This document shows, in pieces, positions 50,283-58,470 of a DNA stretch of 64,000 nt (position 1 is the first letter of the stretch; every line of letters starts with the position of its first letter). The DNA is from Sulfitobacter brevis. GTDB lineage: Bacteria; Pseudomonadota; Alphaproteobacteria; Rhodobacterales; Rhodobacteraceae. Where the stretch lies: positions 1 to 64,000 of the forward strand of contig NZ_FOMW01000014.1 in assembly GCF_900112755.1 (NCBI RefSeq), written 5' to 3'. The translations under genes and the position numbers were made by a program. The notes below the pieces were generated by a model that saw only the letters and a list, made by a program, of their open reading frames with translations, had not been told where the DNA came from and searched no databases.

Positions 50283-52203
50283 TCCGCTTGCCCTCTACAG
50301 TTCCGTCATGGGCAAGCTCTGGGAGGATGAGCGTATCCGAGGCAAAGCGGCGGCGCGGATTGATGCGCGCATCGCCGGTCGGCGGCAAGGGCGCAGCTTC
50401 GCGCGTGTTGGATCGATGTCGGCGCGCAACGTCGCAAAGGCTGCCAGTGGTCAGAGCCGTGCGGCCGTGTTCAAGCGGATCAGGGCAGGGGGCTGCAAGA
50501 CGCAAAGCGCACTTGGTAATCAGCTTGCCTATATCAATGACAAAGCCGTCTACACCTATTCGACCATGACCAATGCGCTGACAGACGACGCGGTGCTGTC
50601 CGAAGATCAGAAGTCCGATATCATCGAGGCTTGGTCTGAGACCTGGCGCGGATCGACCAAGCTTGGGTTCACCTCGCACATGTTGTTGTCGTTTCCGACC
50701 GATGTGACCGTCGATCAGGTCCGTGACATCGCGATGGACTGGACAGAGCATTTCTTCGAGAGCGGCGAATACGGCGATCAGTGGGATTACGTTCTCGCCG
50801 TGCATGACGATCGCGCGCACAAACATGCCCACATCATTCTGAACAATCGCGGGCTCGATCAAGGCACATGGTTTTCTTGCTGGGCCGAAGGCGTGATGTC
50901 GCCACAGCTGATGCGCGAAAAGCAGGCTGAGATCGCGGAGGGCTACGGCGTCATGCTCGATGCTACCACACGGCTTGAGCGGGGTATCTTTGAGAAACCC
51001 GCAGGCCTCGCTGAAATCTACCGCGCCAAAGAAGAAGCGCGCCTGCCGCGCGAGATCATCATGACGGCTGAGGAGTCTGCGGTCGCGCAGGCTCAGGTCG
51101 TGGGCTTTGCCAAAGACTACACAGAGTTTGCCGACCTGCTGGACCGCATGGACCAGCGCCATCTGGCCCGCGCCGTGCGTGGCATGGCTGCCAACCTTGG
51201 CACAGGCACACCTTGGAAATTCACCGAAGGAGAGATCGATATGAAAGACATCAAAACCGTCGGTGATGCCATCGACTATTCTGAGCGCACAATTGAGGCG
51301 TTGCGGCTGAAAGCCGAGGAGCTTGACGTGACCGAGCGCGCGGCATTCGAGGCCAAGGCGGCACCCGTCATTGCGGATCTGTCACAGATGGTGCCCGATC
51401 CAGAGCTGCGGGCGCGGTTTGGCAAGCAGCTCGAAGAACCCTATCCGCCCGGTGCCGGAAACGAGGTGCTGATCGCAGCGCTGCAATCAGGCAATGATGA
51501 CGCCCTGAAAGATGTTCTCGCGCAGGCGGACGGCGTGGGCATGGACAGCAATGAGCTGGTGGCGCGGATCACCGCAGGCGGCACAAAGAATTACGGCATG
51601 GCGCAGGACTGGGTTGAACGTGACATGAATGCTGTCCTCAGCAAAGACGGGCTGACGGTTGATAGCGCGAATGATGAACAGCTTGATGGGGCCTTGGAGC
51701 GTGTGGACGGGGTTATGGAAGCCCTGACCGAGCGGGCCAAAGAATTGGGTGTCGCAATTGGACTCAGCCTTGCAGAGGAAGAAGCGGCGGATCTGCCTTT
51801 GATCGATGAGGATGATCGCGCGCCAAATACCTATCTACAGGATCTGGCGGATATGCTGCGCGATGGCCAGTTGTCGGAAGTCCAGGAAGAGACGGTCGAG
51901 CGCACCTTGCAGGCTGAGCTGTTCAAAGAACTTGGCGAGGAAGGTTTGTCCGAGCTGCGGCGCGGCAATTACGAAGTCCTTGATGCCGTGCTGCCCAACA
52001 AGATCGATCAGATCACCGTCACACAAGAATTCTTGGAAATGACCTTTGAAGAAACCGGTGACCAAGTCTTCACCGATCGCGCATCCAGTCTGCAGCAGGA
52101 CAAGGCCACGGAGGTGGCGCAGCTAAAAGGGCAGCAAGAGGCGCAAGCTTTGGGCAAAGATCTCGGGCGCGATCGTGGTCTCGACGATGAGATGGAATTC
52201 TAG
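50275..52203 (+). CDS. VirD2-like conjugative relaxase
   Basis: 642 residues from the ATG at 50275. Relaxase domain: motif I region QLAYINDKAVYTYS with the nucleophilic Tyr, and motif III HDDRAHKHAHIILNNRG (three-His metal site), as in VirD2/MOBP-type enzymes. It nicks oriT and pilots the strand through VirD4. The C-terminal 350 residues are acidic and helical, with the 5'-end-bound protein presumably recognised by the coupling protein. Overlaps mobC and is 15 bases from virD4. Confidence 0.88.
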   Translation: MADPLALYSSVMGKLWEDERIRGKAAARIDARIAGRRQGRSFARVGSMSARNVAKAASGQSRAAVFKRIRAGGCKTQSALGNQLAYINDKAVYTYSTMTNALTDDAVLSEDQKSDIIEAWSETWRGSTKLGFTSHMLLSFPTDVTVDQVRDIAMDWTEHFFESGEYGDQWDYVLAVHDDRAHKHAHIILNNRGLDQGTWFSCWAEGVMSPQLMREKQAEIAEGYGVMLDATTRLERGIFEKPAGLAEIYRAKEEARLPREIIMTAEESAVAQAQVVGFAKDYTEFADLLDRMDQRHLARAVRGMAANLGTGTPWKFTEGEIDMKDIKTVGDAIDYSERTIEALRLKAEELDVTERAAFEAKAAPVIADLSQMVPDPELRARFGKQLEEPYPPGAGNEVLIAALQSGNDDALKDVLAQADGVGMDSNELVARITAGGTKNYGMAQDWVERDMNAVLSKDGLTVDSANDEQLDGALERVDGVMEALTERAKELGVAIGLSLAEEEAADLPLIDEDDRAPNTYLQDLADMLRDGQLSEVQEETVERTLQAELFKELGEEGLSELRRGNYEVLDAVLPNKIDQITVTQEFLEMTFEETGDQVFTDRASSLQQDKATEVAQLKGQQEAQALGKDLGRDRGLDDEMEF

Positions 52204-52218
52204 AGCGAGGATGAACAG

Positions 52219-54015
52219 ATGAACAAAGCATTTCCTCTTTGGGCCGCCCTGCCTTTTGGCGCAATCTGCGGCGCGATCCTCGGGACCATTGTCGCCAGCT
52301 TCTATTTGGCATTGGCGTTGCGCACGGGGTTTGGCAATTTTGACATGCTGGCGGTTTGGAACGCCAGCGCGGGATTGCGCGCGGCACACCCCGAAGCGTT
52401 CAAAGTGGCCTACGGTGCGGTTGGCTTTGGCTCTATTGGCCTAGGTGGTCTCGCACTTGCTTGGACCTGGAAGAAGGAACGGGATGACTATGGTTCGGCC
52501 CATTGGCAGACCAAACCCGAGCTGATGAAGAACGACATGCTGCATAAGCCGGGGGAGGGATTTGTCTGTGGCAAGCTTGGGCTGCCAAAGTCAAAGGGCG
52601 AGTTTATTTCTTCGGCAGCCATCCCGCATGTGATGATGGTGGCGCCAACGCGGGCTGGTAAGGGTGTGGGTTTCGTCATCCCGAACTTGATGGCCTTCGC
52701 GGGGTCTGTGGTTGTCCTTGATGTCAAAGGTGAGAACTTTGAGAAAACCTCCCGCTTGCGTGCGCTCAATGGCGACGAGGTTTATCGGTTCAGCCCGTTT
52801 GACTGGTCCAATGCCACGCACCGCTACAATCCACTGTCGCGCATCGCCAAAGCACCAACCTTTGCGCAGCGGTTTACGGAAGTCAGCATCCTGGCCGATC
52901 TGTTCCTCGATAAGGACAACAAGACGTTGGATACGTTCTCGGAGGCGGGCAAGTCGATCTTTGTCGCGGCCTGTCTGCTAGCGATCCAGCGCGGGACGGC
53001 AAACCTTGGCGAGGTGAACAAGATCGTCGCGGGTGGTGAATATAAGAACGCACAGTACAAAACCTATGCAGATGAGGCCGAAGAAGCCATTCTGCGCGAA
53101 CTTTGGACCAACGCGGCCAGCGCATCTTCTCGATTGCTAACCTCGAATATTCAGGCGCTGATGACGGCGGGTCTGAAGCAGTGGGATAATCCGGCGGTAC
53201 GATCAGCGACCCAAGGCAGCGATTTCGATTTTGCAACGTTTCGCAAGAAACCGCAGTCGCTCTACATCGCCGTGTCAGAGGATCACATCGCAACACTGGC
53301 ACCGCTCTTGCGCCTGATGTTTGCGGATCTGATTGCGTCCATCCGTCTCAAAGAGCCAGGACCGGATGAGCCGTGGCCAGTCATGATGATGATTGATGAA
53401 TTCCAGCAAATGGGGGCAATGCCGTATCTTGAGCGCGCCATCCACTCGCTGGCGAGTTACGGGGGCAGGGTTGCGATGATCGCGCAGTCCCTGGCTTCGC
53501 TGGATCGGATCTATGGACCCGAAGGCCGTGAAAGTTTGGAAAACGGGGCAGGGCTGAAGCTTTACATCACGCCGCGCGATCAGCGGACGGTGAAGGAGGT
53601 GTCGGCGGCTGTTGGTAGCACGACGCGGGAAGCGGTGACCCGGATGTACGGGCGCAATAAGGGGCTACTGGGTGCGACGTCGACATCGGCGCGGTTTGAG
53701 GAGCGGCCGTTGCTCTCTGAAACTGAAGCTCGGCTGATGGATCCGGACGAGGTGATTATTCTTGCGTCGCCGCAGCATCCGATCAAAGCGCAGCGCATCA
53801 AGTACTACGATGATCCGCTCTTTAAGGCGATGGACGCCAAACAGAAGGATAAGCCGTTTCCTTATCCGCCAAGCGTGGAAGGCGTTGGGCCGTGGGGTGT
53901 TGGGAATGACGAGGACAGAGCGCAGGGGGCGAATGATACTGGGGGCCATCCGCCGGCGTGCAGCGCGAGATCGTGCAGAACGGCGCGAGGCGCGGGGGAT
54001 GCGGGTCATGGCTGA
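52219..54015 (+). CDS. virD4: VirD4/TraG type IV coupling protein
   Basis: 598 residues. Two N-terminal membrane segments (about 8-33 and 62-82), Walker A APTRAGKGVGFVIPN (about 141-155), DVKGENFEKT, Walker B MMMIDEFQQMGAMPYLERAI and AQSLASLDRIYG. It links the relaxase-DNA complex to the VirB channel. The last 30 residues (GHPPACSARSCRTARG...) do not look native, while the neighbouring frame continues with protein-like sequence; a frameshift near 53930 is likely. Confidence 0.92.
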   Translation: MNKAFPLWAALPFGAICGAILGTIVASFYLALALRTGFGNFDMLAVWNASAGLRAAHPEAFKVAYGAVGFGSIGLGGLALAWTWKKERDDYGSAHWQTKPELMKNDMLHKPGEGFVCGKLGLPKSKGEFISSAAIPHVMMVAPTRAGKGVGFVIPNLMAFAGSVVVLDVKGENFEKTSRLRALNGDEVYRFSPFDWSNATHRYNPLSRIAKAPTFAQRFTEVSILADLFLDKDNKTLDTFSEAGKSIFVAACLLAIQRGTANLGEVNKIVAGGEYKNAQYKTYADEAEEAILRELWTNAASASSRLLTSNIQALMTAGLKQWDNPAVRSATQGSDFDFATFRKKPQSLYIAVSEDHIATLAPLLRLMFADLIASIRLKEPGPDEPWPVMMMIDEFQQMGAMPYLERAIHSLASYGGRVAMIAQSLASLDRIYGPEGRESLENGAGLKLYITPRDQRTVKEVSAAVGSTTREAVTRMYGRNKGLLGATSTSARFEERPLLSETEARLMDPDEVIILASPQHPIKAQRIKYYDDPLFKAMDAKQKDKPFPYPPSVEGVGPWGVGNDEDRAQGANDTGGHPPACSARSCRTARGAGDAGHG

Positions 54016-54139
54016 AGGGGTTGAGATGGAACAGCAGCCTGTGCCGGAGGCGCTGGAGCGCGAGGCAGATGTGCCGAAGGCTTGGGAGCAAACGCTGGAT
54101 ATGCGTGAGGATGTCGTCGAGGAGTTGTTGGGGTTGTAG
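53933..54139 (+). CDS. Probable out-of-frame C-terminal tail of VirD4 or small separate gene
   Basis: 68 residues in the +1 frame relative to virD4, overlapping its last 83 bases: RRRAARDRAERREARGMRVM then EADVPKAWEQTLDMREDVVE and ELLGL. The charged, helical character is like TraG/VirD4 C-terminal tails and codon use is regular. Either one base was lost or gained near 53930, or this is a short overlapping gene. From 54140 to 54405 nothing is seen except the hairpin GGCCC...GGGGCC near 54278. Confidence 0.5.
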   Translation: MILGAIRRRAARDRAERREARGMRVMAEGVEMEQQPVPEALEREADVPKAWEQTLDMREDVVEELLGL

Positions 54140-54405
54140 AATCAGCTGTCGCGGGCATATCTGGTCGTGCGTGCAAGCTGCAGCCAGCCCGATACCATTT
54201 GAATGCTGCGAACCTCACTAAAATCCACTTTTTGTCGATCGCTTCAGTTGGTACATTGTGCCGCATCTTCTAAATTGGGCCCTCTCCGAGGGGCCACATA
54301 CCGTTCTCGCCAAGAGAACGCGGACGAAGCCTTCTTCGAAAGGGAAAGAACCCAGAAGGTGGTATGAAACCAATCTGATCAGAACAGCGGGACCATTTTA
54401 TGGTG

Positions 54406-55008
54406 CTAAACTCCTGCGGGATTGTCCACATCTCGCCCCATAGCTTCAAGATCAGAGTACCGATCCCCAATCCGGTGATGTGGACGGCCGCGTGTTGCTG
54501 CGCCAAGTGCCACGACGAGTTCATCAACTGCAGGAGCGTCATAGATCGAAAACTGGACGGTCAAATAATGCGAACGGCGCCCTGTGTCATGTTTATCCAT
54601 TAGAGGAATTTGGATCTGCGTGTTTGCTGGGCCGCGTGTGTTTGTAAATCCAAGATAGCTTTTTGCGCCAACGGCCTCGCGGTAGAAATTGCCGAATTGC
54701 AATGTGTGGATCAGTGCTGACGCATGCTCTACCTCGCAGCTGGTGCCTGCGATGCATGCCTTTCCATAAGCCTCAATCGCGTCGCCGGAGCCTGCCAGAG
54801 TGATCAGCCGGTCTGACAACAGTTTGCCCAAGACGGGAGCCATTCGTTTGATTTCGGGGGAAAGGTCTTCGACAAATCCACGGCCAGCCCAAGGGTTCGC
54901 CACAACTGCAGCGACCCCGATCATGCGCAGAACGGGGTCTGAGGCACGGCCACCTTCGGAGTGGATGTCTTCGTCAAACGTGACAACTTTTCGTAATTCG
55001 GGAAGCAT
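54406..55008 (-). CDS. Amino acid synthesis family (DUF1185-like) protein
   Basis: 200 residues, AGGAGAAAAAC before the ATG. Family marks: RKVVTFDEDIHSEGG, ASDPVLRMIGVAAVVANPWAGRGFVEDLSPE in part, AYGKACIAG, EHASALIHT, and KTDTGRR-like MDKHDTGRRSHYLTVQF. The family is named for a structure-based guess and has no proven reaction; it often neighbours flavin monooxygenases. Last gene of the minus-strand arm, 12 bases after the CoA-transferase fusion. Confidence 0.8.
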   Translation of the reverse strand: MLPELRKVVTFDEDIHSEGGRASDPVLRMIGVAAVVANPWAGRGFVEDLSPEIKRMAPVLGKLLSDRLITLAGSGDAIEAYGKACIAGTSCEVEHASALIHTLQFGNFYREAVGAKSYLGFTNTRGPANTQIQIPLMDKHDTGRRSHYLTVQFSIYDAPAVDELVVALGAATRGRPHHRIGDRYSDLEAMGRDVDNPAGV

Positions 55009-55020
55009 GTTTTTCTCCTG

Positions 55021-57132
55021 TCAAATGTGATATTCTTGGTGTCCGGCGAGCGTATGTACGACGCCTTTCACCTCAGTTCCGTGATAGATGCCAAAGGTTC
55101 CATGCCGGTTTTCCCGCGCATATCGTTGCAACATTGAGCGCTCGGCATCGTCCATAATTCGGTCAAAGGGGAGGGTGCACAGGTTGAAATACCGCATGTT
55201 TTCCGGCGGATCGCCATCAACTACGCCGTGATAGATCAACCGCTGTTGCCCACTTTGGGTGTTTTGATAAATGGCATAAAGATGATCGAGGGCGGGTGTC
55301 AGACCAAGGCCCTTCAAATGACCGACTAGCCCATCAACAGTATTAGCCTCGGGTGGTGGTGTTGGAACCGATAATTCGCCCTTCGCGTTTTCAAGCAACA
55401 AGACATGCTCGCCACGGGCCAGCACTGCGCCTAACGACACGCCCATTGTCTTCGCGGCAGCATCTGCCAGCGCGGTGTCCAGCCCAACATCAAAATAGGC
55501 ACCTTTGTAGTAGCCCAGAGGCGCCCCCTCGTGTGTTTCGAAATTGAGGACACGTCCGATCAGGATCAGATGATCTCCGGCATCGACCAGCCTCTCACGT
55601 GCACAACCGAAGTTTGTCAAAGAACCTTCGATAAGAGGCATATTTTGCGCATTGGCGCTCCATTTCGCAATGTTGAACTTCTCGCTTGATTGAGAGGCGA
55701 ACAGTCCCGAAATTTCCTTTTGTGTATCGGCTAGAATGTTAATGGCGAAATGCTCGGATTGCTCGAACGCTTCGCAAGACTGTGCTGATTTTGCGATGCA
55801 GACCAAGAGCAGGGGTGGATCAAGCGAGACAGATGTAAATGAGTTGGCGGTAAATCCGCGCGGTGTTCCATCAGCCTGACGTGTTGTCACGACGGTCACG
55901 CCTGTGGCAAAACTGCCGAAGGCATTGCGCAGGGCGCGTTTGGCATCCGCGTCCATTTCATTAGGTGTAACAAGTGTGTTCAGCAGATCATTGTCGGCAC
56001 CAAGTGCGGGGGGCGAGGCAAGTGGGCTATTGCCATACGCGCCAAAGCGCAGCGGGTTAGCGGCAACTGTCCATGGCTTTTGGAGCGGGTCGGGACCTTG
56101 GATTGTGGACAACATACCGCGGGCGATCACATGCGGATCATTTACTATGTCAGCAATGGTGTTGAGCGGCCCGTAAGGCACTTCGCCGCCCAGCAAGGCG
56201 GTCAGTTCTGCTTTGGTATGTGCATTGCTCCAATCTGCGACGATCGAATTCAGCTTGGTTGAGTTCTCTGCACGTGCGGCGCGGGAGGCAAAGCGGGGAT
56301 CTTCCTGCAAAGCGGGCAGGCCCATCAGGTTGGCCAACCGCTGCCAGAACGTGTCATCAACAATGCCCAAAGCAATGTGACCATCCTTGGCGGGAAACAG
56401 TCCGAATGGCGCAAGGAACGGATGCCCGTTGCCCTCTGGCCCAGGCACATTGCCCGTCATGTCGTGCAAATAGACCATTCGTTCACACAATGAGATCATC
56501 GCATCATACATCGCGACATCAACAAACTGGCCCTTGCCTGTCGCTTCGGCCTCACGAAGTGCTGCCATGATACCAAAGGCCATCATCATGCCGGCAAAGA
56601 TATCGCCAACACCGGGGCCGGTCTTGGTCGGGGTTGCCGCATCTGGCCCTGTCATGGCCATTAAGCCTCCCATCGCTTGGGCGACGACATCATACGACGG
56701 CCAATCTGAATAGGGGCTTTGGCCCGTGCGCGGATCGCCAAAACCGCGGATCGCAGCATAGACCAGTTTGGGGTTGTCCGCAGCGAGGGTCTCATAGGCA
56801 AGACCCAGACGCTCCATCACGCCTGGTCGGAAGTTTTCGACAATTACGTCTGCTGTCGCCGCGAGTTTGCGGAAATTTGCTTTTCCGTCTGGAGACTTTA
56901 GGTCCAATTGGATGCTTTTCTTGCCGCGGTTCAGACTGATGAAATAGCCCGCCCAATCTTGTGATGGATCGTCATCGCTGAATGGCCCATTGCCGCGGCT
57001 GGTGTCACCGTCAGCGCCTTCAATCTTGATCACCTCAGCGCCGTGATCGGCAAGATGCATAGTGCAATATGGGCCAGATAGCATGCGGCTGAGGTCTAAC
57101 ACCCGCAGCCCTTTGAGGATCTGCGTGCTCAT
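55021..57132 (-). CDS. CaiB-type CoA-transferase fused to a flavin reductase
   Basis: 703 residues with three parts. 1-390 is a family III CoA-transferase: LRVLDLSRMLSGPYCTMHLADHGAEVIKIE in part, YFISLNRGKKSIQLDL, ENFRPGVMERLGL, GQFVDVAMYDAM. 395-555 is a flavin reductase (AFGSFATGVTVVTTRQADG, GFTANSFTSVSLDPPLLLVCI, HFAINILAD). 560-703 resembles the NUDIX-like tail of some flavin reductases. The reductase should supply reduced flavin to the LLM monooxygenase of the same cluster, while the transferase activates an acid to its CoA thioester. ATGA overlap with the hydrolase gene. I do not know a described enzyme with this fusion. Confidence 0.88.
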   Translation of the reverse strand: MSTQILKGLRVLDLSRMLSGPYCTMHLADHGAEVIKIEGADGDTSRGNGPFSDDDPSQDWAGYFISLNRGKKSIQLDLKSPDGKANFRKLAATADVIVENFRPGVMERLGLAYETLAADNPKLVYAAIRGFGDPRTGQSPYSDWPSYDVVAQAMGGLMAMTGPDAATPTKTGPGVGDIFAGMMMAFGIMAALREAEATGKGQFVDVAMYDAMISLCERMVYLHDMTGNVPGPEGNGHPFLAPFGLFPAKDGHIALGIVDDTFWQRLANLMGLPALQEDPRFASRAARAENSTKLNSIVADWSNAHTKAELTALLGGEVPYGPLNTIADIVNDPHVIARGMLSTIQGPDPLQKPWTVAANPLRFGAYGNSPLASPPALGADNDLLNTLVTPNEMDADAKRALRNAFGSFATGVTVVTTRQADGTPRGFTANSFTSVSLDPPLLLVCIAKSAQSCEAFEQSEHFAINILADTQKEISGLFASQSSEKFNIAKWSANAQNMPLIEGSLTNFGCARERLVDAGDHLILIGRVLNFETHEGAPLGYYKGAYFDVGLDTALADAAAKTMGVSLGAVLARGEHVLLLENAKGELSVPTPPPEANTVDGLVGHLKGLGLTPALDHLYAIYQNTQSGQQRLIYHGVVDGDPPENMRYFNLCTLPFDRIMDDAERSMLQRYARENRHGTFGIYHGTEVKGVVHTLAGHQEYHI

Positions 57133-57929
57133 TCAGACGCTTCCAATGCATCAAGAAACTTCCGAAGCGGCACGTTTAAGGCCTCAGGGGCTTCGGCTAG
57201 TGCCATGTGTCTCAATCCCGATAGTACCAGCGTTTTGGCGCCTGTAATTTCGGCAGCGATAGCGTGGGCCATTTCCGGCCCGTTGCCGTAGTCCTCGTCG
57301 CCGGTGATAACGAGCGCCGGGCAGTTGATTGGTGGGTTTGGCGCAACGATCTCGTCAATCCCCTCGGCCAAAACGCGGTAGATCGTGTGATAGATCGGTT
57401 TCTCGTTGGCTGTCACCCAGCCACGTACCGTTTCCATAATGTCTGGATTGGCGACGCGAAAAGCATCGGTAAACCATCTTTCAAGCGCGGCTTCGACTGT
57501 CGATGTGGGCCCCATCTCGCGGGCTTGATCTACACGCTTCAAGATTGCTGCTTGGGCTGCATCACTGCGTTTATGGGGCGAATGCAGGATGCCCAAGGCG
57601 CGTGTCTTTTGCGGTGCATCCTGTGCAAACCGTCGGGCGATCATGCCACCAAGCGAAAACCCAACAATTGTTGCGCGCGCAATATCGCAATGATCCAGCA
57701 GATCCGCCAGTTGCTGTGAAAACAAAGAGAGGTCTGGCATTCGCGGCGGCGCTTTGGACATACCATGTCCAAAAAGATCGTAGCTAAGAACGCGGAAGCT
57801 GTCCGTCAGCGCAGGGGTTGTCCATTGCCAGCACTCTTTGTTCAACCCAAGGCCGTGGATCAAGACGACCACAGGCGCGCCCTTGGGGCCTGTGATGTCG
57901 AACTCTGTGCCATCCGGTGCTTTAGTCAT
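57129..57929 (-). CDS. Alpha/beta hydrolase (RutD/enol-lactonase-like)
   Basis: 266 residues from the ATG at 57929, overlapping the RidA stop by one base (TGATG). Oxyanion region LIHGLGLNKECW, nucleophile elbow GFSLGG, acid in ITGDEDYGN and late His in LRHMALAE are intact. It resembles 3-oxoadipate enol-lactonase and RutD-type hydrolases. Substrate unknown; in this cluster it may cleave a lactone, ester or carbamate-like intermediate made by the monooxygenase. Confidence 0.82.
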   Translation of the reverse strand: MTKAPDGTEFDITGPKGAPVVVLIHGLGLNKECWQWTTPALTDSFRVLSYDLFGHGMSKAPPRMPDLSLFSQQLADLLDHCDIARATIVGFSLGGMIARRFAQDAPQKTRALGILHSPHKRSDAAQAAILKRVDQAREMGPTSTVEAALERWFTDAFRVANPDIMETVRGWVTANEKPIYHTIYRVLAEGIDEIVAPNPPINCPALVITGDEDYGNGPEMAHAIAAEITGAKTLVLSGLRHMALAEAPEALNVPLRKFLDALEASE

Positions 57930-58330
57930 CAAGCTTCGCCTTCGAGAGGACGATAAGCCATGACCTCAACCTCGACGCGGGCGTCAACCAGCAAGTCAGA
58001 GACAACAGCGGAGCGTGTAGGCGGTTCAGCCGGGAAATATTGCCCGTAGATTTCGTTGAACCCAGGGAAATCGGATCGTTCCCGCAGCCAGACCATCGCT
58101 TTGACCACGTCGTCGCGGGTGCAGTCTGCCAGCGCCAGCGTTTCGGTGATGTCATCAAGCACCGCACGGGTTTGATCCTCGATGGAGCCGTCCGTCATTG
58201 GCGTGCCGTCCCGCATCGGAATCTGACCGGTTAGAAAGACAAAATCGCCAGCGCGGATCGCACGAGACAGCGTCAAAACACGCCCGCCGATTTCAATCGG
58301 GCCACCAAGAACTTGCTTTTTCTGAACCAT
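57929..58330 (-). CDS. RidA family protein
   Basis: 133 residues from the second of two close ATGs (58330), the one with AGGGAGG at proper distance. RidA marks: LSRAIRAGDFVFLTGQIPMRDG, IEDQTRAVLDDITETLALA, DVVKAMVWLRERSDFPGFNEIYGQYF in part, and the C-terminal RSAVVSDLLVDARVEVEVMAY with the conserved Arg and Glu. RidA proteins deaminate reactive enamines/imines; RutC-type members act in catabolic pathways. First gene of the minus-strand arm. Confidence 0.88.
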   Translation of the reverse strand: MVQKKQVLGGPIEIGGRVLTLSRAIRAGDFVFLTGQIPMRDGTPMTDGSIEDQTRAVLDDITETLALADCTRDDVVKAMVWLRERSDFPGFNEIYGQYFPAEPPTRSAVVSDLLVDARVEVEVMAYRPLEGEA

Positions 58331-58382
58331 GGTCATGCCTCCCTTGCTGGCAGGTTGCCGTGTTCGTGTAGAAAGGATTGCA

Positions 58383-58412
58383 GATTTTTCGACAGCGTAA
58401 GTCGATTTTTCG
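58383..58412. promoter_or_regulatory. Tandem GATTTTTCG repeats in the divergent promoter
   Basis: GATTTTTCG occurs at 58383-58391 and 58404-58412, exactly 21 bp apart (two helical turns), in the 140-base gap between the divergent ridA and aldehyde dehydrogenase arms. AraC-type regulators bind such tandem half-sites. Close variants (CATTTTTCG at 63896, GATTTATCG at 63927) flank the start of the cluster's own AraC-type gene. Confidence 0.5.
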
Positions 58413-58470
58413 GGCATGCTATTCGAGAAAGCCGCCAAGAATAGGAATCAGGCAAGGGAGGAACGTGCAT

